Assembly: GCA_900299145.1 (NCBI GenBank)
Contig: OMIN01000040.1
Span: forward strand, 1-37,564
Length of the DNA stretch: 37,564 nt
Origin: Betaproteobacteria bacterium
GTDB lineage: Bacteria; Pseudomonadota; Gammaproteobacteria; Burkholderiales; SG8-41
Direction: 5' to 3'
Shown here one piece after another: positions 14,458-21,858 of this stretch (position 1 is its first letter; every line of letters starts with the position of its first letter). Both the position numbers and the translations under genes were made by a program. Under the pieces are notes generated by a model, which worked only from the letters and a program-made list of their open reading frames with translations, was not told the origin of the DNA and ran no database searches.

Positions 14458-16037
14458 CGCACTTTGCGGCTCTGGTGATCAGTGCGGTTTTATTCAAGCT
14501 GCTGGGGGGGCAGTTGTTCACGCCGTTGAGCGTAGTCGTGGCGGGAGCGATTTTCTTTTTGCGTTACGGCGTCGAGTCGCGGCTGCGTCAGGCGCTTGAC
14601 GTATTTTTGATGCAGTTTGGCGCGCTGATTTACGTGCTTGCCAATCAGGAACCGAGCTACTACGAACACCTTGCGCTGATTTTCTGTTTGTTACCCGTCG
14701 CGCAGCGATGGCGCGACATGGCACGGGTGGCGCTGGGCGAAGGCACGGTGCTGCTGGTGTTTGCCTATATCGTGTGGTCTCTCGCGTGGAGCGCCAACAA
14801 CGACATGACGCTGGCCGGCATTTACATGTCGGCGCTGTGCATGGTGTTTTTGCTGGCCTACGTGCTGACTTTTAACGCGGATTTGCAGCATATTTTTCGC
14901 AATGTGTTGCAACTGGTCGCAGCGATCATGGTGGGATCTGTCGTGGTGGGCGCCCTGGGTTACGGCACGACGGGCCAGACGTTTACCGGCGTCACGCTCC
15001 ATCGCAACCAGTTTGGCTTTTTGCTGGGCTTGCTGATTCTGCTGGGATTGTTTCGCAGGCGAGAGCGGTTTCGCTGGCTGCAGGCGTTTGGCATTGCCGC
15101 GGGCGCGGCGTTTTTGATCTATATCGATTCCAAAAGCTCGATCATTGCGATCACCCTGACTTCAGTGTTGTGGTTCGTGGTGAAGGCCCGGCGCTGGCGC
15201 GTATACGCCGTGCTGGTGGCACTTGCCATGGCCGCGTTTGTGGTCAGCCTGCCCAGCCCGAAGTGGGATAACTTCGCTTTGCGCATGGGCCGCGACCCGA
15301 CGTTTACCTCGCGCACGGAAATATGGGCCGACAGCGTAAAGCTGCTGGCCGAGCAACCCTACACCGGGTTTGGTTACAACGCCGTGTGGAGCGCGTTCGA
15401 GAACCGGCTGTCGCAATACCGTGATGCGCCCGGCCCTAAATACGGCCACGCGCACAATGCGTGGATCGAATGGGGGTTGCAACTGGGCATTGGTGGCTTT
15501 GTGACGTATCTGTTGTTCCTCGGTGTGTTGCTCGCGCGTGCGATCCGCCACGCAAGGCAACCCGGCGGATTTGCTGTCGGCGCGCAGGCCGCCTGTTTGT
15601 TGATCTACGTGCAGATTTATGATCTCGCCAATGTTTCGACGATCCCCATCACGCGTTTCGGATTTTTCATCATGGCGGCGGCTTCGCTATGCCTGTGGCT
15701 CGCTTCCGCGCGCGGGCGCGAAGCGATAGCGCCGCCTGCGTCTGTCGCAGCACCAGGCGAGACTGCATGGCGCATGGGCACTGCAGGGCGGTTCGCTGCC
15801 GTGGCGTTGCTGTCGGTGGCGGCTTTCCTCGGCGTTGCCACCCTTGCCGTATGGGAAGACGGACGCCGTTTTGCGGCGGTGAGCGAACCGTATCCGCCGG
15901 CCGCAGACGCCATGGCCGCGTCAAGCTATCTGGAAGTCGAAAAATTTCAATGGAAGAGCGCGGATAAGCTGCATGAGTATGCGCGCGCGCACCGCGAGGC
16001 GCTGCTGGAGAAAATGAAGCGGAGCACGGCACCATGA
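14454..16037 (+). CDS. O-antigen ligase / Wzy-type polymerase-like membrane protein
   Basis: This 527-residue protein is very hydrophobic with about ten or more membrane segments. It has the Wzy_C features: GVTLHRNQFGFLLGLLILLG, a serine-rich SKSSIIAITLTS, the periplasmic loop with TSRTEIWADSVKLL and PYTGFGYNAVW, then GHAHNAWIEWGLQLGIGG (the H-N-x-x-x-E motif). The family joins or polymerises undecaprenyl-linked glycans at the periplasmic face. ATG 14454 overlaps the hydrolase stop (ATGA), with AGGAG upstream. The stop overlaps the next gene's start in the same way. No glycosyltransferase genes accompany it, which is unusual and suggests a ligase acting on a glycan made elsewhere, or on another acceptor. 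Confidence 0.88.
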   Translation: MTHFAALVISAVLFKLLGGQLFTPLSVVVAGAIFFLRYGVESRLRQALDVFLMQFGALIYVLANQEPSYYEHLALIFCLLPVAQRWRDMARVALGEGTVLLVFAYIVWSLAWSANNDMTLAGIYMSALCMVFLLAYVLTFNADLQHIFRNVLQLVAAIMVGSVVVGALGYGTTGQTFTGVTLHRNQFGFLLGLLILLGLFRRRERFRWLQAFGIAAGAAFLIYIDSKSSIIAITLTSVLWFVVKARRWRVYAVLVALAMAAFVVSLPSPKWDNFALRMGRDPTFTSRTEIWADSVKLLAEQPYTGFGYNAVWSAFENRLSQYRDAPGPKYGHAHNAWIEWGLQLGIGGFVTYLLFLGVLLARAIRHARQPGGFAVGAQAACLLIYVQIYDLANVSTIPITRFGFFIMAAASLCLWLASARGREAIAPPASVAAPGETAWRMGTAGRFAAVALLSVAAFLGVATLAVWEDGRRFAAVSEPYPPAADAMAASSYLEVEKFQWKSADKLHEYARAHREALLEKMKRSTAP

Positions 16038-16321
16038 AAGGTGTTGTATCGCTGGCCGCTATCAGTGCTGCGACCGCGGCAATGGCGCTGGCTGGCTGTG
16101 CGCCCAGCACCGATGTGTCCGGCTGGGAAATGGCGCGCAAGAAACCCGGCGATGCTAAGCTGGAGTCGTTTCCCGAAATCCCCGTGGTGTTGCCGGGCGC
16201 TGTGCCCGCGGCTCCCGCGCTGAAGGCGGATGCACCCAAGGCAGATGCGCCACGCGGCTATCTGAGGCAGCACGATCCAGGCAGCCTTTTCCGCCGCGGC
16301 TACTCCGCGCCTACACCGTAG
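16034..16321 (+). CDS. Small outer-membrane-type lipoprotein, function unknown
   Basis: The 95-residue product has a signal peptide with lipobox LAGC (cysteine about residue 22), followed by APSTDVSGW. The mature part is short and rich in Ala/Pro/Lys, including the near-repeat ADAPKADAP, and looks disordered. There is no recognisable domain. Residue +2 after Cys is Ala, compatible with outer-membrane sorting. It overlaps the ligase-like gene by 4 bp and precedes the EF-hand protein by 10 bp, so it belongs to the envelope operon, perhaps as an anchor. Confidence 0.7.
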   Translation: MKGVVSLAAISAATAAMALAGCAPSTDVSGWEMARKKPGDAKLESFPEIPVVLPGAVPAAPALKADAPKADAPRGYLRQHDPGSLFRRGYSAPTP

Positions 16322-16331
16322 CGATGCCGTC

Positions 16332-17360
16332 ATGATGCGAGCGATTCTTCTTTTTGTCAGCCTGTTGTTTGTTCAAGGTGGCGCGCGCGCGCAGTCCGAT
16401 GCCACGGTGCTTTATGTTGGAACGGAGCGGCTTACCGCTTTGGCGCTAAGTTACCCGCACTTTCCGCAATTTGCCCGCGTGGGCTTTGGTACGCCCGGCA
16501 CGCCGGGCAAGCCCTGGCACGCATGGTTTGGCGGTACGGAGTTGTGTGCAATTTTGCATTTGCCGGATTTCCTGCCCGGCGCCAAAGTCGACATTGATCC
16601 CGCCCGGTTGATCGGCAACACGTTCAAGGGTCAACGCTGGGAGAATGCATTCGCCGTCCTGGCAAGTCTCGATGCCGACGGCAACGGCATCGTCGAGGGC
16701 GACGAGATGCGCGATCTGTATATGTGGGTGGATTTCAATGGTGACGGCACATTGGCCACGCGGCCGGACGCGCTGGTGTCCATGGCAAAACGGTTTGCCG
16801 GCATCGACTTGCGTATTGCCGCAAAGCCATTTGCAGGCACCGCGCGCAGCGGTCGTCTTGCGGCATTTGCCTTGATTGAGCGCCGGGGAGGCCGGCGCCA
16901 CCTGCTTGAGCTCAAGGTTGGCGAAGCCTTTGCGACTCGTGACCGCGCGTATCTCTCGTACGCGGCGAACGGCGCGGCGCTTTTGCCGGATGCGCGCAAC
17001 CCTTTGACCGGTTATTGGCGCTGGAGTATTACCAATGCGGACCAGTGGAAGGACGCCACGCGGCCCTGGGGCAAGGAGGCCGCGGGCCAGCTGTTGCTCT
17101 CGGCCAATGGGGAGCGCATCCACGGGCTGGTGCAGATGGTTGGCCCTTACAACGACCGCATCAACCTGCCGCTCGAAGGTATGGTGCGCGGCACGGCGGC
17201 ACAATGGGTGTCTTCTTCACCGATGGGGCTGACGCGCAGCGAGGTGCGGCTGGAGCAGGTGTTCGGCCGGCCCGTGCTGCGCGGCACGGCGTGGAGTAAT
17301 CGCAATGGCAAGTTGCGCGAATGGACGTGGGAGGCGACCTATGAAAAGCCCCTCGAGTAA
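16332..17360 (+). CDS. Exported EF-hand protein, function unknown
   Basis: A signal peptide (MMRAILLFVSLLFVQGGARA-QS) leads a 342-residue protein. One perfect calcium-binding EF-hand loop is visible at about residues 114-125 (DADGNGIVEGDE); a second at about 134-145 (DFNGDGTLATRP) lacks the final acidic residue. Around them is DLYMWVDFNGDG, as seen in secreted EF-hand proteins. The rest, including the tryptophan-rich GYWRWSITNADQWKD and the C-terminal WTWEATYEKPLE, is beta-like and unrecognised. It probably acts in the periplasm or at the surface with calcium-dependent folding. Its 3' end overlaps the next gene by 20 bp. Confidence 0.72.
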   Translation: MMRAILLFVSLLFVQGGARAQSDATVLYVGTERLTALALSYPHFPQFARVGFGTPGTPGKPWHAWFGGTELCAILHLPDFLPGAKVDIDPARLIGNTFKGQRWENAFAVLASLDADGNGIVEGDEMRDLYMWVDFNGDGTLATRPDALVSMAKRFAGIDLRIAAKPFAGTARSGRLAAFALIERRGGRRHLLELKVGEAFATRDRAYLSYAANGAALLPDARNPLTGYWRWSITNADQWKDATRPWGKEAAGQLLLSANGERIHGLVQMVGPYNDRINLPLEGMVRGTAAQWVSSSPMGLTRSEVRLEQVFGRPVLRGTAWSNRNGKLREWTWEATYEKPLE

Positions 17361-17604
17361 ATTGACCCGGCGCGAGGCCATCGTTCTCTCGTGCGTGGCG
17401 GCGATCCTGGTGTCGTGCAGCCTGTGGCAGAACTACCGGCTGCAATACGCCCAGCTGCTGGAAAAGCAGGCACTGTATGCTGAACGCCTGCGCACGACGC
17501 AGACCATTATTGAAAGCGAAATGCTGGCAGCCGCATATCTAACAACGCTGGACGCGCGAACGCGCGAACGCGCGCGCTACTACTTTGAGCGGAGTCCGCG
17601 ATGA
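17341..17604 (+). CDS. Small single-pass membrane protein with helical tail
   Basis: ATG 17341 lies within the last codons of the EF-hand gene in another frame. The 87-residue product has one N-terminal membrane helix (IVLSCVAAILVSCSLW) and then a probable coiled coil (LEKQALYAERLRTTQTIIESE). No family is recognised. The stop overlaps the next start (ATGA 17601-17604). The topology resembles small accessory subunits of envelope machines, which is inference only. Confidence 0.65.
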   Translation: MKSPSSKLTRREAIVLSCVAAILVSCSLWQNYRLQYAQLLEKQALYAERLRTTQTIIESEMLAAAYLTTLDARTRERARYYFERSPR

Positions 17605-17891
17605 GCCGCTATCTGGCCTATGCTTTTATCGCCATCATGCTGTTTACCGTGACGGCGCAGGCTTTCAAGCTGCGGCAGTATCAGCCCAACGCCGTGCCGC
17701 AGATAGCCTTGCACGAAAGCCGGCTACTGCCGTTTCTGGCGGAAATTCGTGCTGACAATCAGGCAACATACGACAGCATTGTGCTGAACATCAGCCGTAT
17801 TCGCGATTCGCAACCGCAGTTGCAGGACTACCGGCTTGAGGAACGTGTCGTGGCGGAAAAATTGCTGGAGCAGTTGAATAAGGGCAACTGA
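17601..17891 (+). CDS. Small exported helical protein, last gene of the envelope operon
   Basis: This 96-residue protein has a signal peptide or N-terminal anchor (MSRYLAYAFIAIMLFTVTAQA-FK) and a helical mature part (SLL-free RLLPFLAEIRADNQATYDSI, LEERVVAEKLLEQLNKGN). No known domain is visible. It overlaps the preceding small membrane protein by 4 bp and resembles it in size, so the two may form a complex. The operon ends here; the convergent ampG gene ends 71 bp away. Confidence 0.65.
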   Translation: MSRYLAYAFIAIMLFTVTAQAFKLRQYQPNAVPQIALHESRLLPFLAEIRADNQATYDSIVLNISRIRDSQPQLQDYRLEERVVAEKLLEQLNKGN

Positions 17892-17959
17892 GATGGCCGG
17901 TGGTACGCTGTACGTCGGGCGCGCCGGTGAGCCCATGCATCAGCAGGATCGTGTACATA

Positions 17960-17979
17960 TAACTATTTAATTTTATTGG
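17960..17979 (+). repeat. Dispersed AT-rich element, copy e (diverged)
   Basis: The plus strand reads TAACTATTTAATTTTATTGG, 17 of 20 identical to copy a. It contains the ampG stop codon (minus strand) and lies between two convergent gene ends. Confidence 0.35.
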
Positions 17980-19315
17980 TATTATTGTCAGAGGTTGGCT
18001 GGTGAATCTGCCGTTCCAGCGGCAGGTGTCGCGTCATCCACACCAACAACAAAAGCCCCGGCAGCGCCACTGCGGTTGAGACGGCGAAAAACGTCACCCA
18101 ATCGGTGTGTTCGGCGAGCCAGCCGCTGCTGGTGGAGAGCCAGGTGCGGCCAAACGCCATGAAAGAAGTGAGCAGCGCGAACTGCGTACCGGTATAGGTG
18201 GTGTTGCAGAGCAGGGACGAATACGCCACGAACGCCGACGACGCCATGCCGCCGGTAATGTTTTCAATACCCACGGTCAGATACAGAAATCCGACGTCAC
18301 GTCCGACGATAGCCAACGCGGCGAACATCAGATTGGAGAGCATTTGCAGCACGCCACACCATAGCAGCGTGTTCAACACGCCGTATTGTTTGACCAGCAG
18401 ACCGCCAAGGAATACGCCTGCCAGCGTGGCGAACACACCGAAAATCTTGCTGGCGTTTGCGATCTCGGTTTTGCTGAAACCGATTTTGATGAAAAACGGA
18501 TTTGCCATCGAGCCGGCGAACGCATCGCCGAATTTGTAGAGCAAAATGAAAGCCAGTATTACCAGTGCCGACGTTAGCGAATGGCGAGTGAGAAATTCCC
18601 GAAAGGGCTCGATGACCATCGCGTGCAGCGCGGGCGCCGCCGGGATTCCGTCCGGGCGGTGGTGCGTATCTTCCGGGGGCACGGGCGCCAGCAGTGCGGC
18701 AGCCATGCCCACGAGCACCAGAAGCGCCATCGCGGCATACACGACCGCCCAGTAGGTCACGATGTCCGCAAGGTACAAGGCCCCCGCGCCTGCCGCGATG
18801 AGGCCAAACCGGTAACCTGCTTGTGTCATGGCGGCGCCCGCACCTTGTTGCGCCGGATCGAGAATTTCGATGCGATACGCGTCGATCACGATATCCTGAC
18901 TTGCCGAAAAAAACGCCACCGCAATCGCCCACGCGGCAGTGTGGAGGGGGTGCGCGGCAGGGTCGCTCAATCCCAGTGCAAAAATCGAAACCATCAGGCA
19001 CGCCTGTATCACCAGCATCCAGCTGCGCCGGCGTCCCATCCGGCGCGACAACAGCGGCACCGGCACGCGGTCGACCAGCGGCGCCCACAAAAACTTTAGC
19101 GTGTAAGGCGTGCCCGTTAGCGCAAACAGCCCCACCGCCGTAAGCGATACGCCCGCTTCGGTCAACCAGATCTGCAAGGTGCCCATGGTGAGCAGCAGCG
19201 GCAAGCCGCTGGCAAACCCCATGGCGAATACGAACAGCAGGCGCCGCTCGGTATAGAGCCGGAAGGCTTCAGCCAGAACTCGCAGACGATTGGGCTTTTC
19301 GCCGGACTGATGCAC
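17963..19315 (-). CDS. ampG: AmpG-type muropeptide permease (MFS)
   Basis: The 450-residue protein has about twelve membrane segments and the AmpG landmarks GFASGLPLLLTMGTLQIWL near the N-terminus, GTPYTLKFLWAPLVDRVP, FFSASQDIVIDAYRIEIL and later FYLTVGIEN-like LTVGIENITGGMASSAFVAY. AmpG imports GlcNAc-anhydroMurNAc peptides across the inner membrane for cell-wall recycling and, in some bacteria, beta-lactamase signalling. The start at ATG 19315 gives a usual cytosolic N-terminus of about 25 residues. The very C-terminal TSDNNTNKIK tail is AT-rich and coincides with the dispersed element, as if the end of the gene was altered. No other recycling gene is nearby. Confidence 0.93.
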   Translation of the reverse strand: MHQSGEKPNRLRVLAEAFRLYTERRLLFVFAMGFASGLPLLLTMGTLQIWLTEAGVSLTAVGLFALTGTPYTLKFLWAPLVDRVPVPLLSRRMGRRRSWMLVIQACLMVSIFALGLSDPAAHPLHTAAWAIAVAFFSASQDIVIDAYRIEILDPAQQGAGAAMTQAGYRFGLIAAGAGALYLADIVTYWAVVYAAMALLVLVGMAAALLAPVPPEDTHHRPDGIPAAPALHAMVIEPFREFLTRHSLTSALVILAFILLYKFGDAFAGSMANPFFIKIGFSKTEIANASKIFGVFATLAGVFLGGLLVKQYGVLNTLLWCGVLQMLSNLMFAALAIVGRDVGFLYLTVGIENITGGMASSAFVAYSSLLCNTTYTGTQFALLTSFMAFGRTWLSTSSGWLAEHTDWVTFFAVSTAVALPGLLLLVWMTRHLPLERQIHQPTSDNNTNKIK

Positions 19316-19365
19316 GTTTTGGTAATCGCGTTGAGGTGCGACGGAAGAAGCCCTGTTTCCCGTGT

Positions 19366-20079
19366 CTAGGTGCGTCCATCAAATTCTTTCGCCTGCGACG
19401 GGTGCATGGTGTAGTCGTTGGGCGACGCCGTACCCGGCATCATCGATTTCAGTTGCACGGGCGTGGGTATCAGGGGCAGCGGCCTGCCGTCCGTGAAGCC
19501 GGTACGCGCAACGTTCATGATCATGGCGAGCATGGAGTAGTAGCCGACAATGCCGAGGATGTCGATCACGCCTTCTTCGCCAAACTGCGCCACGGCGCTG
19601 GCGTAGGTGGCGTCGCTGACGCTTTTATTGGCAAGCACTTCGGTGACAAAGTCGTAGAGCACGGCTTCATCCTGTTGCATGTTTGCGGGCCGGCGGCCTT
19701 CGGCCAGAGCGTCGAGCGTGGCTGGTGCGAGTCCGGCTTTCACCGCCTTGCCATAGTGGGCGTTCCACGCATACTGCTGTGTCCATGCGCGCGCACCCAT
19801 CAGAGTCGCCATTTCATTAATGCGGTGGTCGAGCTTGCAGTGATAGCGCGTGTACTCGCCGACACGATGCACGCTCATCAGGAATCCCGGGCTGCGCAGG
19901 ATCGGCCAATACGGCCCGCGGATTTCACCACGCAAGCCCGAGGTGATATCGGCTACCGCCTTGCGCTGTTCGTCCGTCAGCTCGTCAGCCGGAATCGGCG
20001 GCATGCGGTCGGGCAGGATGGCGTAGGTCATTTCGGTGACTTTTTCGCCCGGGGTTGCTGGCGGCTGGGCGGGTGGCAT
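19366..20079 (-). CDS. Carboxymuconolactone decarboxylase-like (AhpD-fold) protein
   Basis: From ATG 20079, preceded by GAGGAG at good spacing, the protein has 237 residues. It shows the CMD/AhpD all-helical fold with GPYWPILRSPGFLMSVHRVGEY, LDHRINEMATLMGARAW and QQYAWNAHYGKAVKAGLAP. The E-x-x-C-x-x-H peroxidase motif is changed to Q-Q-Y-A-W-N-A-H, so there is no redox cysteine and thiol peroxidase activity is unlikely; a decarboxylase-like or unknown reaction fits better. A longer frame to 20151 exists but lacks support. It is divergent from the exported methyltransferase gene. Confidence 0.87.
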   Translation of the reverse strand: MPPAQPPATPGEKVTEMTYAILPDRMPPIPADELTDEQRKAVADITSGLRGEIRGPYWPILRSPGFLMSVHRVGEYTRYHCKLDHRINEMATLMGARAWTQQYAWNAHYGKAVKAGLAPATLDALAEGRRPANMQQDEAVLYDFVTEVLANKSVSDATYASAVAQFGEEGVIDILGIVGYYSMLAMIMNVARTGFTDGRPLPLIPTPVQLKSMMPGTASPNDYTMHPSQAKEFDGRT

Positions 20080-20208
20080 AAAGGTCTCCTCGATCAAATT
20101 CGTCGGCGTGGCATGGCGGTGCATGATATAGCGCAAGCGCTGCCGCGCCAAACGGTGCAGGTGGTGGCAGTCATGTTGGCGCGGACCTTCCGGCGGTAAA
20201 ATTCACGC

Positions 20209-21072
20209 ATGTCACCGCTTGATCTGTTCACAAAGACTTCGTCGTTTCGCTGCATTTGGCCATGGCTGGTGGTAAGTGTGTTGCTGGCGACGCATCCTGT
20301 TTCCGCGCAATCACCGCCCGACAGTTATAAGCCCGTGCCAGGCCAGCCGGGCAAGGACGTGGTTTGGATACCCACGCCCGATGCCACGCTCGACAGAATG
20401 CTGGACATGGCCGATGTCACCCGCGACGACTATGTGATCGATCTGGGTTCCGGCGATGGGCGCATGGTGATCGCAGCCGCCAGGCGCGGCGCGCGGGCGC
20501 ACGGCGTGGAATACAACCCGGATCTGGTCGTGCTGTCGCGGCGCGCGGCCACTCTCGCGGGGGTGTCGGATAAGGCCACGTTTTCGCAGGGTGACATGTT
20601 CGAGGCCGATATTTCCAAAGCCACGGTGATGCCTTTGTTTTTATTGCCGAATCACCTGAACACGCTGGCGGCGAAGTTTCTGCGCCTGAAGCCTGGCGCG
20701 CGCGTGGTGTCGAACACCTACGAAATCGGCGGCGGCTGGGAGCCGGACGAAAGTGTGCGCACCGAGCCGTGTTTGAGCTGGTGCATCGCGCACTTGTATG
20801 TGGTGCCTGCGCAGGTGGCGGGGGCGTGGCGGCTGGCGGAAGGCGAAACCCTTTTTCTTGAGCAACATTACCAGCGCATCTACGGCGCCTATCAGATCGA
20901 CAACGTCGCCGTGACAATCGACAATGGCCGTCTGCGTGGGGAGGAAATCAGCTTTACCGTCAACAATGTCGTCTATAGGGGCCGCATCAGCGGAGACGCC
21001 ATGGCTGGCACGGCCAAGGGGCGGGTAACGCGCGACTGGCGCGCAGTGCGCATGCGCGAGTCGAACGAATAA
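20209..21072 (+). CDS. Exported class I SAM-methyltransferase-fold protein
   Basis: The 287-residue product contains the Rossmann motif I VIDLGSGDGRMVIAAARRGA (about residues 76-95), the acidic end of strand 2 (HGVEYNPDLV) and the motif ATFSQGDMFEAD, so SAM binding looks intact. Yet the N-terminus has a membrane helix and a cleavage-like site (WPWLVVSVLLATHPVSA-QS), predicting export or anchoring. SAM is not expected in the periplasm, so either the helix keeps the domain on the cytosolic side or the protein binds something else. The C-terminal third (about 200-287) is beta-rich and not recognised. A small hairpin (TCGAAC/GTTCGA, 21061-21078) surrounds its stop codon. Confidence 0.8.
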   Translation: MSPLDLFTKTSSFRCIWPWLVVSVLLATHPVSAQSPPDSYKPVPGQPGKDVVWIPTPDATLDRMLDMADVTRDDYVIDLGSGDGRMVIAAARRGARAHGVEYNPDLVVLSRRAATLAGVSDKATFSQGDMFEADISKATVMPLFLLPNHLNTLAAKFLRLKPGARVVSNTYEIGGGWEPDESVRTEPCLSWCIAHLYVVPAQVAGAWRLAEGETLFLEQHYQRIYGAYQIDNVAVTIDNGRLRGEEISFTVNNVVYRGRISGDAMAGTAKGRVTRDWRAVRMRESNE

Positions 21073-21078
21073 GTTCGA
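21061..21078 (+). other. Small hairpin spanning the stop codon
   Basis: TCGAAC, a 6-nt loop, then GTTCGA form a perfect 6-bp stem around TAA 21070-21072. There is no following T-run, so it is a weak hairpin and not a convincing terminator. Confidence 0.3.
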
Positions 21079-21093
21079 TTTGCCGCGAATGCG

Positions 21094-21111
21094 GATTAGA
21101 ATGATTAGAAT
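21094..21111. repeat. 9-bp direct tandem repeat (two units)
   Basis: GATTAGAAT occurs twice head to tail 34 bp before the first Lin0512 gene, where a regulator or promoter could sit. Nothing further identifies it. Confidence 0.5.
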
Positions 21112-21144
21112 CTACAGGAATCAACTTTTTCAGGGAGAACGGCT

Positions 21145-21483
21145 ATGACCATGAAACGCATGGCGCTGGAAATTGGCATGGGCACGGATATTCGCGGCGC
21201 GGATTACACCAAGGCAGCAGTGCGCGCGCTGCGTGATGCACTGTGGCACAACTCGCTCAATGTGGCGGACGCCATCGGCAAGCCTGTCGATTCCATGCAG
21301 GTGGAGGTGCTGATTGGCGTGCCCAAGCCCGAGCGCGTGGACACCGCCGAGGTGCTAAAAGTGCTGCCGCACGGCACCGGCACGGTGAAGGTCTACGAAG
21401 GCGGCCTGGAAATCGTCAACGACGCGGGCACCGGCTCGACGGTATTGGCACAGGCGGCGGCGATTGTCCGTCTCGATGTTTAG
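21145..21483 (+). CDS. Lin0512-family protein, copy 1
   Basis: This 112-residue protein matches the Lin0512 family (function unknown): KRMALEIGMGTDIRGADYTKAAVRALRDAL, the mid segment DSMQVEVLIGVPKPERVDT and the C-terminal VYEGGLEIVNDAG. GGGAG lies 7 bp upstream of ATG 21145. It is followed 20 bp later by a second family member sharing most of the same positions, so the pair arose by duplication and the products may form a hetero-oligomer. The downstream oxidoreductase gene begins 13 bp after copy 2, so all three probably form one operon. Confidence 0.82.
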   Translation: MTMKRMALEIGMGTDIRGADYTKAAVRALRDALWHNSLNVADAIGKPVDSMQVEVLIGVPKPERVDTAEVLKVLPHGTGTVKVYEGGLEIVNDAGTGSTVLAQAAAIVRLDV

Positions 21484-21503
21484 AGCGAATAAGGGAGAAC
21501 ACC

Positions 21504-21845
21504 ATGCCATTGAAACGTTTCATACTCGAACTGGGCACCGGCAACGATTTGCACGGTGGCGATTACACCAAGGCGGCGCTGCGCGCGGTGCAGGATGCGC
21601 TGCATCATTCGTCGCTCGCGTTCATCCGTTCGCTGGGGCTGAATTCCAAAGAGATGCAGGTGGAAGTCACCATCGGCGTGCAGGAGCCGGCGAAGGTGGA
21701 TGCAGACAAAGTGAAAGCCAGCCTGCCGCACGGGCAGGTTACGGTGAAAGTCATCAAGGGCGGACTCAACATTCCGGAGGGCGATGGCCATGACATGGCG
21801 GTGATCGCCAGCGCAGCCGTCGCCGTGCGCTTTCAGATGCCGTAG
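21504..21845 (+). CDS. Lin0512-family protein, copy 2
   Basis: Starting at ATG 21504 with GGGAG upstream, this 113-residue product parallels copy 1: KRFILELGTGNDLHGGDYTKAALRAVQDAL, KEMQVEVTIGVQEPAKVDADKV, then KVIKGGLNIPEGDGHDMAV. Divergence between the copies is substantial in the middle, so the duplication is old. The activity is unknown. It lies between copy 1 and the quinone-oxidoreductase-like gene in a probable operon. Confidence 0.82.
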   Translation: MPLKRFILELGTGNDLHGGDYTKAALRAVQDALHHSSLAFIRSLGLNSKEMQVEVTIGVQEPAKVDADKVKASLPHGQVTVKVIKGGLNIPEGDGHDMAVIASAAVAVRFQMP

Positions 21846-21858
21846 CACGGGAGCCTTC

